A stretch of 64,000 nucleotides of DNA from Gammaproteobacteria bacterium (GCA_016125505.1 WGLP01000014.1:17888-81887); one strand, 5' to 3'; numbered from the stretch's first letter, positions 51,284-61,282 are shown. Numbers and translations are program-made. Notes: generated by a model not told the origin, from the letters alone.

Positions 51284-51943
51284 TTACTTAATAAAACCGT
51301 TCTCCGCGAGGAACTCGACGGAGAGCCCCTGCGCCTTCGGATCCGCTGCCCGCTCGCCAAGGAGAAGACGTTCCAGATAGCGTGCGATCAAATCCACTTC
51401 CAGATTGACCTGCCGTCCCGGCTGATATTCATCCATGATCGTCTCCTGCAAGGTATGCGGCACGATGTTCAGCTCAAATACCGCACCGCTGACCGCATTC
51501 ACCGTCAGGCTAGTGCCATCAACGGTGACCGAACCTTTATGGGCAATATATTTCGCCAGGTCAGCAGGCGCACGGATGGAAAACTGGATGGAACGCGCCG
51601 CGGGTTTACGCGCAATCACCTCGCCGATACCGTCCACGTGCCCGCTGACCAGATGGCCACCCAGACGGGTGGTCGGCGTCAGCGCCTTTTCCAGATTCAC
51701 CCGCTGTTTCACCTGCAGACGGCCCAGCGTGGTTTTATCCAGGGATTCCTGCGACACGTCCGCCCAGAAGCCGTCACCGGGCAATTCGATCGCCGTCAGG
51801 CAAACACCATTAACGGCGATACTGTCGCCCAGGGCCACATCCGAGAGGTCCAACTTGCCGGTGGCGATACGCAAACGGGTGTCCCCGCCATGGGGCTCAA
51901 TGGCGCTGATAGTGCCGATAGCCTCGATAATCCCGGTAAACAT
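51284..51943 (-). CDS. ribE: Riboflavin synthase, alpha chain
   Basis: Dismutates two lumazines to riboflavin. The 219-residue protein is an internal duplication of two lumazine-binding domains: [33 protein letters not shown] in the first and [13 protein letters not shown] in the second, with [17 protein letters not shown] between. The start at 51943 follows from the invariant MFTGI; the open frame upstream overlaps ribD. The ribD stop lies only four bases before it. Confidence 0.97.
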   Translation of the reverse strand: MFTGIIEAIGTISAIEPHGGDTRLRIATGKLDLSDVALGDSIAVNGVCLTAIELPGDGFWADVSQESLDKTTLGRLQVKQRVNLEKALTPTTRLGGHLVSGHVDGIGEVIARKPAARSIQFSIRAPADLAKYIAHKGSVTVDGTSLTVNAVSGAVFELNIVPHTLQETIMDEYQPGRQVNLEVDLIARYLERLLLGERAADPKAQGLSVEFLAENGFIK

Positions 51944-51947
51944 GTTC

Positions 51948-53057
51948 CTAGTCCTTATATATAGGTATGGCGGTAATCCGCAGGTCCCTGCCCACGGCGC
52001 GCACGTCACGGATGTCCAGTTCGATACGATCCGCCATGCGCTGCAGATGCGGCAAACGGTACAAACCGCGTGCGCTATCACCCATTAACAACGGCGCCAT
52101 ATAAATCACCATCTCATCGATCAGCTTCGCCTCGAGCATGGCGCCGCTGAGCGTGGCACCGGTTTCCAGCAAGACTTCATTGATCTGGCGCTCGGCCAGC
52201 CTCTCCAGGACGACCCGCAAATCCATGGCCTGACCTTCGCTGCCGATTTGTTCGATCTCGGCGCCTGCCGCGCGTAATACTTCGTGGAGATCCGTGTCGC
52301 CATTAGCCGTCACGATAATCGTCTGCCCCGGCTCGTGTAACATGCGTGCCGTCGTCGGCGTACTCAAATTCGTGTCGATAATGACACGCACAGGTTGCCG
52401 TGTCGTGTCCGGCAGGCGAACCGTCATGGCCGGATCATCCGCCAGCACCGTACCTACCCCGGTCATGATCGCCGAGCTGCGTGCGCGCAGTGCCTGGACA
52501 TCCTGCCGCGCAGCCTCACCGGTAATCCATTTACTTTCGCCATCCGCCATCGCCGTGCGCCCGTCCAGACTCATGGCCAGCTTATTACGCACATAGGGCC
52601 GATGCAGCTGCATGCGCTGAATGAATCCGGGGTTGAGTGCCTTCGCCTGTGCCTCGAGCAGGCCCAGTTCGACCTGAATCCCGGCGTCCTGTAACTGGTG
52701 AATCCCGTTGCCGGCAACCCGCGGGTTCGGATCCTGCATCGCCACCACAACGCGCGCTACCTTTGCCGCAATCAGGGCATCGCTACATGGCGGTGTCCTG
52801 CCATGATGGCAACACGGTTCCAGGGTGACGTACGCCGTCGCACCTTGTGCGTGTTCAGCGGCCTGACGCAAGGCATGCACCTCTGCATGGGCCTCACCGG
52901 CACGTTCGTGCCAGCCTTCGCCGACAATCCGATTTGCCTTCACCAAAACACAACCGACGCGTGGATTCGGATCGGTGGTGTACAAACCTTTCGCAGCGAG
53001 CTGTATCGCCTGCGCCATGTATTCATGATCCTGCACAGTAAAACCCATGCCGCTCAT
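51948..53057 (-). CDS. ribD: Bifunctional riboflavin deaminase/reductase RibD
   Basis: Carries out deamination and reduction of the pyrimidine intermediate. The 369-residue protein has the zinc deaminase motif [10 protein letters not shown] with [11 protein letters not shown] in the first 150 residues, and the reductase domain with [33 protein letters not shown] and [15 protein letters not shown]. The start overlaps the nrdR stop by four bases. Confidence 0.97.
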   Translation of the reverse strand: MSGMGFTVQDHEYMAQAIQLAAKGLYTTDPNPRVGCVLVKANRIVGEGWHERAGEAHAEVHALRQAAEHAQGATAYVTLEPCCHHGRTPPCSDALIAAKVARVVVAMQDPNPRVAGNGIHQLQDAGIQVELGLLEAQAKALNPGFIQRMQLHRPYVRNKLAMSLDGRTAMADGESKWITGEAARQDVQALRARSSAIMTGVGTVLADDPAMTVRLPDTTRQPVRVIIDTNLSTPTTARMLHEPGQTIIVTANGDTDLHEVLRAAGAEIEQIGSEGQAMDLRVVLERLAERQINEVLLETGATLSGAMLEAKLIDEMVIYMAPLLMGDSARGLYRLPHLQRMADRIELDIRDVRAVGRDLRITAIPIYKD

Positions 53058-53572
53058 GATTTGGTATCGTTCTCGTCATCCGGCAGCAAGGAGTGCTGAC
53101 GCTTTTTCAATTCAGGTGAAGGCGCGCTCTTGAGCCGCTCGATCTCTTCTTCGAACGCACTCACGTCCTGGAAACTGCGATACACCGAGGCGAATCGCAC
53201 AAAGGCCACCTGATCCATATCGCGCAACTCATCCATCACCAGATTACCGATATCCTGCGAGGAAAAATCCCGCTCTCCCATGGCGCGCATGCGCTTCATG
53301 ATACGGTTCACCGCGATATCGATCTGTTCCGTGGCCACCGGACGTTTTTCCAGGGCGCGCACAAAACCGGAACGCAATTTTTCTTCGTTGAAGGGTTCAC
53401 GCCGGCCATCGGATTTAATCACGCGCGGCATGACCAGTTCGGCGGTTTCAAACGTGGTAAAGCGCTCGTTGCAGCTCAAACACTCACGCCGACGCCGTAC
53501 CATCGCGCCCTCACCGGCGAGGCGAGAATCAATCACCTTGGTATCGTGGGCACCGCAAAACGGACAATGCAT
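53054..53572 (-). CDS. nrdR: Transcriptional repressor NrdR
   Basis: Nucleotide-sensing repressor of ribonucleotide reductase genes. The 172-residue protein has a zinc ribbon ([20 protein letters not shown] with [16 protein letters not shown]) and an ATP-cone ([20 protein letters not shown]). The C-terminal tail after about 150 is Lys/Asp-rich. It is 32 bases after glyA, completing a glyA-nrdR-ribD run. No NrdR target is in the window. Confidence 0.96.
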   Translation of the reverse strand: MHCPFCGAHDTKVIDSRLAGEGAMVRRRRECLSCNERFTTFETAELVMPRVIKSDGRREPFNEEKLRSGFVRALEKRPVATEQIDIAVNRIMKRMRAMGERDFSSQDIGNLVMDELRDMDQVAFVRFASVYRSFQDVSAFEEEIERLKSAPSPELKKRQHSLLPDDENDTKS

Positions 53573-53604
53573 ACGCCATTCACTCGACTAACGCCCGCAG
53601 AAAA

Positions 53605-54861
53605 TTACTCTGCGTAGACCGGCAGGCGCTTGCAAATTGCCAGCACCTTTTGTTTCACCGCGTCGATCGTCGCCTGATCGTTGATGTTATCCAGCACATC
53701 ACAGATCCAGTTCGCCAGGTCCCGCGCATCGTTTTCCTGAAAACCGCGGGTCGTGATGGCCGGGGTACCGATACGAATGCCGCTGGTGATAAAAGGCGAC
53801 TGCGGGTCATTGGGAACCGCATTCTTGTTAACCGTGATATTGGCACTGCCCAGTGCGGCATCCGCCGCTTTACCGGTAATGCCCTTGTCGATCAGATCCA
53901 CCAGGAACAGATGATTGTCGGTACCGCCGGATACGATCTTGTAACCGCGTTCGATCATGGCATTCGCCATGGCCCGGGCATTCTTGATGACTTGCTGCTG
54001 ATACGTTTTAAACGAGGGCTCCAAGGCTTCCTTAAAGGCGACGGCCTTGGCGGCAATCACGTGCATCAGGGGGCCACCTTGCGTACCGGGAAAGACCAGC
54101 GAATTGAGTTTCTTTTCAATGTCGGGATTGGCCTTCGCCAGGATCACGCCACCGCGCGGCCCGCGCAGGGTTTTGTGTGTCGTGGACGTGGTGACATCGG
54201 CAATGTTGACTGGATTGGGATACAACCCCGCGGCAACCAGACCAGCCACATGCGCCATATCAACAAACAAGTATGCGCCCACGCTATCGGCGATATCACG
54301 AAAGCGTTGCCAGTCCATCACACGTGAATACGCGGAAAAACCGGCGACGATCATTTTCGGCTTATGTTCTTTGGCGAGCGCCTCCACCTGTGCGTAATCG
54401 ACCTCGCCCGTCGCCGTGTTCAAACCATATTGAATGGCATTATAGAATTTTCCTGAAAAGTTAACCTTGGCACCGTGCGTCAAATGACCGCCATCAGCCA
54501 GGCTCATACCAAGGATAGTGTCGCCCGGATTACAAAGCGCGAAATATACCGCCGCGTTGGCCTGTGAACCGGAATGTGGTTGCACATTGGCATAGGCCGC
54601 ACCGAACAACTGCTTGAGGCGACTGATGGCCAGGTCTTCGACGACATCCACATATTCGCAGCCACCGTAATAGCGCTTGCCGGGATAGCCTTCGGCATAT
54701 TTGTTGGTGAGGACCGAACCCTGTGCAGCCAGCACCCGTGGGCTGGCGTAATTTTCAGAGGCAATCAGCTCGATATGTTCCTCCTGGCGAGTACTCTCCT
54801 GCTGAATGGCCTGCCAGACCTCGTCGTCAAAACCCGCGATTGTCATCTTTTTACTAAACAT
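53605..54861 (-). CDS. glyA: Serine hydroxymethyltransferase
   Basis: PLP enzyme that converts serine and THF to glycine and methylene-THF. The 418-residue protein has [40 protein letters not shown], the PLP lysine in [18 protein letters not shown], and [20 protein letters not shown]. It heads the nrdR-rib run. A structured leader may lie upstream (54935-55063). The PanB reaction uses the methylene-THF made here. Confidence 0.97.
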   Translation of the reverse strand: MFSKKMTIAGFDDEVWQAIQQESTRQEEHIELIASENYASPRVLAAQGSVLTNKYAEGYPGKRYYGGCEYVDVVEDLAISRLKQLFGAAYANVQPHSGSQANAAVYFALCNPGDTILGMSLADGGHLTHGAKVNFSGKFYNAIQYGLNTATGEVDYAQVEALAKEHKPKMIVAGFSAYSRVMDWQRFRDIADSVGAYLFVDMAHVAGLVAAGLYPNPVNIADVTTSTTHKTLRGPRGGVILAKANPDIEKKLNSLVFPGTQGGPLMHVIAAKAVAFKEALEPSFKTYQQQVIKNARAMANAMIERGYKIVSGGTDNHLFLVDLIDKGITGKAADAALGSANITVNKNAVPNDPQSPFITSGIRIGTPAITTRGFQENDARDLANWICDVLDNINDQATIDAVKQKVLAICKRLPVYAE

Positions 54862-55502
54862 GGATGCCTCTGGAAATCATTGTAAATCAAGTAGTTATTG
54901 ACACAGCTCGGAGCCGCGATACGGCCGGCCAGGAAGCCGCCTAGCTTACCCGATCTGGGTGAAAAATGCATTTTGAAAGAACGACTTAGCAGCCGAACCC
55001 CTTGCGCGGCGGGCACGCAGTCAGGACGCAGCGCCGTACCATTTCCAGGCTAAGGCGGCGGCTCATTCAGACTTACAAAGAAATCGATGTGTGTATTACC
55101 AACTGCTAATAAACAAGATCACATCATCTCCAAACAATTGGGTATATATGGAAACGTGAATGACGTTGTGTTTCTCCATCCGTGTAAGTTGATTGCTTAA
55201 TCATACAAACCGCAATCATTTTGTCTTGCGGTCGAGGCACCCCTAAGTGCGTGTCATCAATTCCGGAATTCCCGACTATAAAACTACAATGAGTAATCCT
55301 AATTGAGGCGTGCAATACCTGTTGCTCATCGCACATGCATTGCATTGTCAGAATTATGACATCCGACAACTCTCATTATGCCAGTCTATAAACGCATAAA
55401 AAAACACACGGCCAGTAACAGCGAAGTTTATTTACCCGTGTGAACATTGCGTATAAGCTGCCGGTGGCCTTTACCAATAACCACACCATAAAGGGGAGCA
55501 GT
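54862..55502. other. 641-base gap between glyA and hppA
   Basis: No convincing gene. The part next to glyA (54900-55070) is GC-rich and able to fold. The middle (55080-55400) is AT-rich with stop codons in every frame except one weak, cysteine- and Met-rich reading on the minus strand that I do not accept. Small dyads are visible: TGTCA - 6 bases - TGACA (55346-55361) and CACACGG/CCGTGTG (55405-55411, 55436-55442) in the leader of hppA. Both divergent genes must have their promoters here. Confidence 0.6.
54935..55063 (-). ncRNA. Candidate structured leader of glyA
   Basis: AGCCGCC (54935-54941) can pair with GGCGGCT (55057-55063) and CTTA (54945-54948) with TAAG (55051-55054). This closes a roughly 100-base domain that holds an AAAATGCATTTT palindrome and a GC-rich arm ending CGGCG/CGCCG. 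The segment is GC-rich between AT-rich flanks and lies 74 bases upstream of the glyA ATG. It matches no riboswitch class I can name; no glycine-riboswitch core was recognised. Confidence 0.35.
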
Positions 55503-57530
55503 ATGAATTGGACACTTTACTTTGCCCTCGGGAGTGCCGTACTTGCACTCATCTATGGGGCAGTCAGCATCAAACAAGTTATGAAGCTGCCACGCGGAAA
55601 TGACGTCATGCAAAGTATCTCCGACGCCATTCAACAGGGCGCCAGCGCCTATCTACGACGACAGTACACGACTATCGCAATTGTCGGCGTCATTCTCTTG
55701 ATTGTTATCGCGGTCTTTCTGGATATTTATACTGCCATCGGCTTTTTAATCGGTGCCGTGTTATCCGGTCTGGCGGGTTTCATCGGCATGAATGTCTCTG
55801 TCCGCACGAACGCACGCACGGCGGAAGCTGCGCGTAGCGGACTCAACCCCGCGCTGAAAGTCGCCTTCAAGGGCGGCGCCATTACCGGACTGCTGGTCGT
55901 CGGCCTGGGTTTGTTAGGTGTGGCGGGTTATTACAAGATTCTGCAAATGCTCCACGTCGCGAATCCCCTGCATGCTCTGGTCGGTCTGGCATTCGGTAGC
56001 TCACTGATATCCATTTTTGCCCGTCTTGGCGGTGGCATCTTTACCAAGGGTGCAGACGTCGGTGCTGACATCGTGGGTAAAGTGGAGGCGGGTATCCCGG
56101 AAGACGATCCACGCAACCCGGCCGTGATCGCCGATAACGTGGGTGATAATGTCGGCGACTGCGCCGGCATGGCCGCCGACTTGTTTGAAACCTACGCCGT
56201 CACGATTGTCGCCACCATGTTCCTTGGTGGCCTCGCGTTGAAACACCTGGGCGATACTGCGGTGTATTATCCTCTGGCCTTGGGTGGCGCTTCGATCATT
56301 GCGTCCATCATCGGGACCTTCTTTGTCTCCATCAAGGAAGGCGGCAAGATCATGAATGCACTTTATCGCGCAGCTATTGTCTCTGCTGTCCTCGCTGCCA
56401 TCGCATTTTATTTCATCACCGACGCAATGATGGGCCATAACGGCACCTATACGACGATGCAATTGTTCGGTTCCGCCCTGGTGGGATTGGTGCTCACGGT
56501 GGCCATGGTGGTGATCACCGAGTATTACACTGCAACGGAATACTCGCCAGTGCGTCACATCGCCCAGGCATCCACCACCGGTGACGGCACCAACGTCATC
56601 GCCGGACTGGGTATTTCCATGAAGGCGACCGCCTTACCTGTGTTGGCGGTATGTGCCTCCATTGGTATCTCTTATTACCTTGCCGACCTTTACGGTATAG
56701 CGATTGCTGCAACTGCCATGCTGTCCATGACAGGCATCATTGTTGCACTGGATGCATACGGTCCAATCACCGACAACGCCGGTGGTATCGCGGAAATGGC
56801 AAACTTGCCGGAAGAAGTACGCAACACTACCGATGCGCTGGATGCCGTGGGTAATACCACTAAAGCAGTCACCAAGGGTTATGCCATCGGTTCCGCCGGC
56901 CTCGCCACATTGGTGTTATTTGCGGATTACACCAAATCTTTAAGCGAACACACCGGCAATCATGTGTTGCACTTCGATTTATCCAACCACATGATCATCA
57001 TTGGCCTATTTATTGGCGGTCTGGTCCCCTACCTGTTCGGCGCCTTCGCCATGGAAGCAGTCGGGCGCGCCGCCGGCGGCATCGTGAATGAAGTGCGGAG
57101 ACAATTCCGTGAAATGCCCGGCATCATGGATCACAGTCAGAAGCCTGACTACTCCAAGGCGGTGGATATGCTGACACGTGCCGCGATCAAGGAAATGATC
57201 ATTCCATCATTACTGCCTGTTGCCGTTCCCATTCTCGTTGGCTGGTTACTGGGTAAAGAGGCATTGGGCGGTGTGCTCATCGGAACCATCGTCACCGGGC
57301 TGTTCGTAGCCATATCCATGACCACCGGCGGCGGGGCCTGGGATAATGCCAAGAAATACATCGAAGATGGTCACCACGGCGGTAAGGGATCCGATGCCCA
57401 CAAGGCGGCGGTTACGGGTGATACTGTCGGCGATCCCTACAAAGACACGGCCGGTCCGGCGATCAATCCGCTTATCAAGATCATGAACATCGTCGCGTTA
57501 TTGATCATTCCATTATTGTCACTGACCTGA
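55503..57530 (+). CDS. hppA: Proton-translocating pyrophosphatase, K+-independent type
   Basis: Membrane pump that couples pyrophosphate hydrolysis to proton export. The 675-residue protein has many membrane helices, the substrate loop [20 protein letters not shown], and the C-terminal [20 protein letters not shown] with [17 protein letters not shown]. The class-determining site reads [16 protein letters not shown] with Lys at 454, where K+-dependent enzymes have Ala, so K+-independence is predicted. The start [13 protein letters not shown] at 55503 follows GGGGAG; the frame extends upstream without homology. A strong terminator follows. Confidence 0.96.
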   Translation: MNWTLYFALGSAVLALIYGAVSIKQVMKLPRGNDVMQSISDAIQQGASAYLRRQYTTIAIVGVILLIVIAVFLDIYTAIGFLIGAVLSGLAGFIGMNVSVRTNARTAEAARSGLNPALKVAFKGGAITGLLVVGLGLLGVAGYYKILQMLHVANPLHALVGLAFGSSLISIFARLGGGIFTKGADVGADIVGKVEAGIPEDDPRNPAVIADNVGDNVGDCAGMAADLFETYAVTIVATMFLGGLALKHLGDTAVYYPLALGGASIIASIIGTFFVSIKEGGKIMNALYRAAIVSAVLAAIAFYFITDAMMGHNGTYTTMQLFGSALVGLVLTVAMVVITEYYTATEYSPVRHIAQASTTGDGTNVIAGLGISMKATALPVLAVCASIGISYYLADLYGIAIAATAMLSMTGIIVALDAYGPITDNAGGIAEMANLPEEVRNTTDALDAVGNTTKAVTKGYAIGSAGLATLVLFADYTKSLSEHTGNHVLHFDLSNHMIIIGLFIGGLVPYLFGAFAMEAVGRAAGGIVNEVRRQFREMPGIMDHSQKPDYSKAVDMLTRAAIKEMIIPSLLPVAVPILVGWLLGKEALGGVLIGTIVTGLFVAISMTTGGGAWDNAKKYIEDGHHGGKGSDAHKAAVTGDTVGDPYKDTAGPAINPLIKIMNIVALLIIPLLSLT

Positions 57531-57543
57531 AACGGTCACAAAC

Positions 57544-57572
57544 AAAAAGGGCCGCGATTGCGGCCCTTTTTT
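57544..57572. terminator. Bidirectional terminator between hppA and a FadL gene
   Basis: A perfect 12-bp stem AAAAAGGGCCGC/GCGGCCCTTTTT (57544-57555 with 57560-57571) with loop GATT has A and T runs on both sides, so it can serve hppA on the plus strand and the FadL-family gene on the minus strand. Confidence 0.9.
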
Positions 57573-57589
57573 ATTTCATAAACTAATCG

Positions 57590-58864
57590 TTAGAATTTTT
57601 TGCTGTAACCCATCTCGAAATAGTTCTGGGTCATTTCGAGTTTCATCGTACCACCACCAAAACCTGCAACGGTTGGTGCAAATGTGCCCGATACGCTGTT
57701 GTTAAAGCTGTGGACGAAATCCGCACTCAGTTCGCTATCCTGATCCAGTTTATGCGTGAAGCCCAGGGTCAAATGATCCTGGATCACACCTGGTGCCAGA
57801 AAGTTCACGGTAACTTCACTCGATTCAATGGGATTGTCGCCATGGTTCCACCCTGCACGCCAGGTCCAGCTATCACTGCTGGCATATTCGAAACCGAGCT
57901 TGAACACATTAATACTCTTCCAACCAAAGCCTGGACCATTGGTGCTGCCGAACAACACGACACCCGGCGAGAATGTATTGGTGGAATTACCAATGGCATG
58001 CACCGAACCGTAATCGATATAAAGATAGTCAAAGGCAATCGTTAACCTATCGCTCTGTTTCCACGCCAGCCCCGCAGACCAGGTCGGCGCAATATCCAAC
58101 TCACCTTGGTCCGCAAACAGTCCTTTATATTTATCAAATTTGGACATGGTGATTTTTGACTGATATGAAGCTCCCAGCGTGACATTGCCACCGACATCGG
58201 CCTGGATACCCAGCTTCACACCAAAACCCGTTGACGTATCCGTACCATTGCTGGTGATATAGCCAGGGCTTTCGGTATATGCCGGGAAATCAAACGCCTG
58301 AAGACCCGTTGCTTCGAAACGCTGATAGGCATAGATGCCTGTTACACCCAGAGATACATTTGGTGCGACTTTGTAACCGTATGATGCGGTCAAGAACAAC
58401 TGCTCCAGATTAATACCTGTCCCTTCCGTGGAATTTGGCGGAAAGGTCGGAAATGCATTCTTTGGATAATCCGTATTCATCCCGCCATTGGCGTTAATAA
58501 TAAATGACCAGGCAGATTTATTATCAATCGGAAAAGTCATTCCAAAAAAAGGAATAACAAAATAATTACTGTCACTTTCTTGATCCGCATTTAAGCCCGC
58601 AGCATTACCCGTCAAAGAATAGCTGCGAGGTTTTGGGCTAAATAAACCCACAGCCACATCCATTAGCTTACCAACTTTGGTGACCGCAGCCGGATTATTC
58701 GTAACAGACGCAACCTCATTTGCCATCGCAACACCCGCACCACCCATACCTCGATTCTTGACGCCGGTCCCTTCCGGATTCATACCATTCGTGGCATAAG
58801 CACTGAAAGGCAGAACACCGAGACCGGCTAAGACAGCAATTCTGATCAATTTGGAATTATTCAT
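57590..58864 (-). CDS. FadL/OmpP1/TodX family outer-membrane transporter (copy 2)
   Basis: A 424-residue outer-membrane beta-barrel of the long-chain fatty acid/hydrocarbon channel family. A signal peptide ends near residue 24 (FSAYA), followed by the N-terminal hatch start TNGMNPEGTGVKNRGMGGAG, NNPAAVTKVG, and the conserved NGTDTSTGFGVKLGIQADVG and SKFDKYKGLFADQGELDI. It ends in Phe (MGYSKKF) as barrel proteins do. The start at 58864 has GAGGGG upstream. It is a paralogue of the gene at 59148-60521. Which substrate it carries is unknown; nearby sulfur genes make a hydrophobic sulfur compound a possibility only. Confidence 0.9.
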   Translation of the reverse strand: MNNSKLIRIAVLAGLGVLPFSAYATNGMNPEGTGVKNRGMGGAGVAMANEVASVTNNPAAVTKVGKLMDVAVGLFSPKPRSYSLTGNAAGLNADQESDSNYFVIPFFGMTFPIDNKSAWSFIINANGGMNTDYPKNAFPTFPPNSTEGTGINLEQLFLTASYGYKVAPNVSLGVTGIYAYQRFEATGLQAFDFPAYTESPGYITSNGTDTSTGFGVKLGIQADVGGNVTLGASYQSKITMSKFDKYKGLFADQGELDIAPTWSAGLAWKQSDRLTIAFDYLYIDYGSVHAIGNSTNTFSPGVVLFGSTNGPGFGWKSINVFKLGFEYASSDSWTWRAGWNHGDNPIESSEVTVNFLAPGVIQDHLTLGFTHKLDQDSELSADFVHSFNNSVSGTFAPTVAGFGGGTMKLEMTQNYFEMGYSKKF

Positions 58865-59103
58865 GGCAAGACCCCTCTTTACTCGCTGATTTGTTTTGTT
58901 ATAGCAAACGAATGTGCTACTTACATCCGTGGTGTAAAGCATAATTCATGACAGCAAAAACCTTGTCAAGTAAATCAGACAGCTACATGAAAGAAAGATT
59001 ACTTAAAGTATCTATATAGCATTTATTCGCGTGAATGTGATCCACTCACATCCATCCTGTGAAAAACAGTTCACAGATAGTTTTCTTGAATCGCAGGCAT
59101 AAA
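58865..59103 (-). promoter_or_regulatory. Upstream region of FadL copy 2 with two dyads
   Basis: AT-rich region without a gene. Two dyads stand close together: ATGTGA - 5 bases - TCACAT (59035-59051) and CTGTGAA - 6 bases - TTCACAG (59057-59076). They recall CRP-type half sites (TGTGA/TCACA), but the spacings of 5 and 8 bases between those pentamers are not the CRP spacing of 6. A TTGACA (58969-58964 on the minus strand) could be a -35, without a good -10 at the right distance. Confidence 0.4.
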
Positions 59104-59127
59104 AAAGGGCCGCATTAGCGGCCCTTT
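59104..59127 (-). terminator. Terminator of FadL copy 1
   Basis: A 10-bp stem AAAGGGCCGC/GCGGCCCTTT (59104-59113 with 59118-59127) with loop ATTA, followed on the minus strand by a run of T. It begins 20 bases after the gene's stop. Its stem is the same as that of the terminator at 57544-57572. Confidence 0.9.
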
Positions 59128-59147
59128 CGCTTGAGGGTCAAACCAAG

Positions 59148-60521
59148 TTAGAACTTCACACCGTAGCTAGCTTCAATTTCATACTGCTGCATTTTCAAAG
59201 TAACGTTTTGGGTTGGGTTCAAAGTATTTGCACCGCTAACGCTATTTTCTAACGCATAGGTAAATGCAAAATTCAATTCACTGGTTGCACTAGTGTTGTG
59301 AGTAAATCCGAATGAAACATGATCTTCAATGACTGCAGGAGCCAGGATGTTGAATACAACCTCTGATGTCGGAATAGGTTGATCGCCATGGCTGTATCCG
59401 ACACGCCAAGTCCAATCCGGGCTGCTTTCCCACTGATAGCCAAGCTTGTAGACAGTCATGTCTTTCCAGCCAAAACCAGCGCCATCGGATCCACCTAAAC
59501 AACGCGAAGTAGTACCGGTCGCACAACTATTTGAGGTGCCAACAAGATTGGAGATTGGGTTTGCAATTGCTGCCACATCACTGTACATGATTTGCTGTAC
59601 ATCGAAGGTCAATACCTGTTTCGGCTTGAGCTTCCAGGCCAGACCAGCAGTCCAGGTAGCCGGAATATCAAAGTCACCTTGTTCTGCGAATAAGCCCTTG
59701 TATTTATCAAACTTGCTCATGTTCATCTTGGACTGATAAGATGCAGCAAGAGTTACGCCGCCACCCACATCACCTTGCACACCCAGTTTGAAACCAAAAC
59801 CGGTAGAGGTATCAGTACCGTTGTTGCTCAGGTTGGTGCTGTCCGTCGAGTATCCACCAAACATGCTAAGCCCTTTAGCCTCAAAGCGCTGTACTGCACC
59901 AATGAGACTTACACCCCAAGATGCCGTTGGATTGATTTTACGCGCATAAGTACCGGCCACGAACAATTGTTCAAGATTTACACCGGCCGTACCACCACCG
60001 TAGGTGCCGGGAGTTGTTACCGCAACACCTGCACCATTATTGTGTTGAGCTTGACCACCAGCGTATTCGGTATTCATCCCACCATTGCCATAAACTGTGA
60101 TACCTGCGGATGAATCCGAATTCAACATCCAGTTATAGGCAAAATGTGGAATTAGGAAATAATCGTTATCACTCTCAATGCTCTGTGCTGTGGCATTACC
60201 GCCGAAAGTAAACGGACAGTTAGCGCCACATACTGTACCATCCGTGATGCCTAAAGTGTCTGCGGTTGCGGAATATGAACGTGGTGACGGACTGAAAATG
60301 GACGCACCCACATCCATTCGTTCACCAACAAAGACCATGCCTGCAGGGTTTGTTGCAGCAGCCATGGCATCTTGCGGTAACGCAACACCGGCACCGACCA
60401 TCCCTTTATTTTTGGTGCCATAGCCATCAGCAAAATATCCATTGGTTGCAAAACTAGTGGTAGGTGCAACAAGTGCGGCAAGAACGGCCGCACTCGCCAG
60501 ACGACGAGTAGTGTTCTTCAT
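59148..60521 (-). CDS. FadL/OmpP1/TodX family outer-membrane transporter (copy 1)
   Basis: A 457-residue outer-membrane beta-barrel. The signal peptide ends near residue 25 (TTSFA), followed by TNGYFADGYGTKNKGMVGAG, ATNPAGMVFVGERMD, then NGTDTSTGFGFKLGVQGDVG and SKFDKYKGLFAEQGDFDIP, the segments shared with copy 2. It differs from copy 2 by inserted loops with two cysteine pairs (VCGANC and SCATGTTSRC). It ends in Phe. The ribosome site GGAGAAAGA precedes the ATG, and the predicted promoter carries two dyads (60578-60618). Substrate unknown. Confidence 0.9.
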   Translation of the reverse strand: MKNTTRRLASAAVLAALVAPTTSFATNGYFADGYGTKNKGMVGAGVALPQDAMAAATNPAGMVFVGERMDVGASIFSPSPRSYSATADTLGITDGTVCGANCPFTFGGNATAQSIESDNDYFLIPHFAYNWMLNSDSSAGITVYGNGGMNTEYAGGQAQHNNGAGVAVTTPGTYGGGTAGVNLEQLFVAGTYARKINPTASWGVSLIGAVQRFEAKGLSMFGGYSTDSTNLSNNGTDTSTGFGFKLGVQGDVGGGVTLAASYQSKMNMSKFDKYKGLFAEQGDFDIPATWTAGLAWKLKPKQVLTFDVQQIMYSDVAAIANPISNLVGTSNSCATGTTSRCLGGSDGAGFGWKDMTVYKLGYQWESSPDWTWRVGYSHGDQPIPTSEVVFNILAPAVIEDHVSFGFTHNTSATSELNFAFTYALENSVSGANTLNPTQNVTLKMQQYEIEASYGVKF

Positions 60522-60577
60522 GTTCTTTCTCCAGAATATGGTTGGTATTTAAAATTGCACTTAAATTTAGCTATTTT

Positions 60578-60618
60578 TACAACTGCTGTTGTATATTAAC
60601 AACATTATTGTTGTGCAA
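60578..60618 (-). promoter_or_regulatory. Promoter of FadL copy 1 with twin dyads
   Basis: On the minus strand TTGCAC (60618-60613) and TATACA (60595-60590) are 17 bases apart. Dyad 1, TACAAC - 4 bases - GTTGTA (60578-60593), overlaps the -10 and the expected start. Dyad 2, ACAACA - 4 bases - TGTTGT (60599-60614), fills the spacer and touches the -35. Their centres are 21 bases apart, two helical turns. This is the layout of a repressor-controlled promoter; the regulator is not identified. Confidence 0.55.
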
Positions 60619-60694
60619 TAAGCACTAATTAACACACGACACCTGTTAAAGATCAAGTTTTATTTTGTAAGTGCTTTAATTTTTAATGAAATGA

Positions 60695-60719
60695 CAAAAC
60701 CTCCCAGTGGGAGGTTTTG
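60695..60719 (-). terminator. Terminator of dsrE2
   Basis: An 11-bp stem CAAAACCTCCC/GGGAGGTTTTG (60695-60705 with 60709-60719) with a three-base loop lies 24 bases beyond the dsrE2 stop. The T content sits in the stem end, so strength is moderate. Confidence 0.75.
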
Positions 60720-60743
60720 ACGTTTCGTTTTACTGGTTCAAAT

Positions 60744-61223
60744 TTAGATGAACAGGGTGATATCAGACTCACCGGCAAATTCAAAGAATGTTGCCGCACC
60801 ACCGTACTCCAGACCGTCAATAAAATCCTTGTGATTGAGGTCGAATAGATCAACCGTCATTTGACAAGCGATCATTTTGACTTCGGCTTCACAGCACAAA
60901 TCACGCAGATCTTCGATACTGGCCACACCCTTTGCTTTGATTTTATTTTTCATCATCATGGTCATGATGGATTGCATTCCCGGAATGGCCGTACCTAATA
61001 CCGGGAACCATTTATCCATTCCCATCGGCATCGGCATGCCAGGATTACCCAGTGGACTGACCTGCAAGCTGAGTTTTTTCTTCAACAGTTGCAAACCATA
61101 GAAGGTAAAAAATATCTGAACTTGATAACCAAGGGCAGCGGCTGTCGAGGCCAGGATAAACGGTGGATATGCCCAATCTAAACTACCTTTTGTTGCGATA
61201 ATCGCGAGCTTCTTCTCTGACAT
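60744..61223 (-). CDS. dsrE2: DsrE2-like sulfur carrier protein
   Basis: A 159-residue protein of the DsrE/DsrF/DrsH-like family, which binds and passes sulfane sulfur in the cytoplasm of sulfur oxidisers. It starts KKLAIIATKGSLDWAYPPFI and has a Met-rich middle (PGMPMPMGMDKW, MQSIMTMMMKNKI). The candidate persulfide cysteines are C110 and C111 (RDLCCEAEV) and C120 (MIACQMTVDLFDL); C120 is the most conserved position of the family as I remember it. It follows tusA on the same strand, as in the rhd-tusA-dsrE2 clusters of sulfur oxidisers, but a terminator stands between the two genes. Confidence 0.85.
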   Translation of the reverse strand: MSEKKLAIIATKGSLDWAYPPFILASTAAALGYQVQIFFTFYGLQLLKKKLSLQVSPLGNPGMPMPMGMDKWFPVLGTAIPGMQSIMTMMMKNKIKAKGVASIEDLRDLCCEAEVKMIACQMTVDLFDLNHKDFIDGLEYGGAATFFEFAGESDITLFI

Positions 61224-61282
61224 AAATACCTCCAGGTCGTATCCACTTCCCTGTGTACTTTTATGAAATAGTGTGGAAACTT

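Noticed and set aside
51944..52081. Extended riboflavin synthase start
   Set aside because: The invariant MFTGI at 51943 marks the true N-terminus; the upstream part lies inside ribD.
50100..53053. FMN riboswitch in front of the rib genes
   Set aside because: The gene gaps are at most about 50 bases, too short for the aptamer, and none of its conserved segments was seen.
55124..55369. An 81-codon minus-strand open frame in the glyA-hppA gap
   Set aside because: AT-rich, Met- and Cys-rich, without ribosome site or codon bias; the gap looks non-coding.
59035..59076. CRP binding sites
   Set aside because: The half sites match, but the spacings (5 and 8 bases) do not fit the 6-base spacer of CRP sites.
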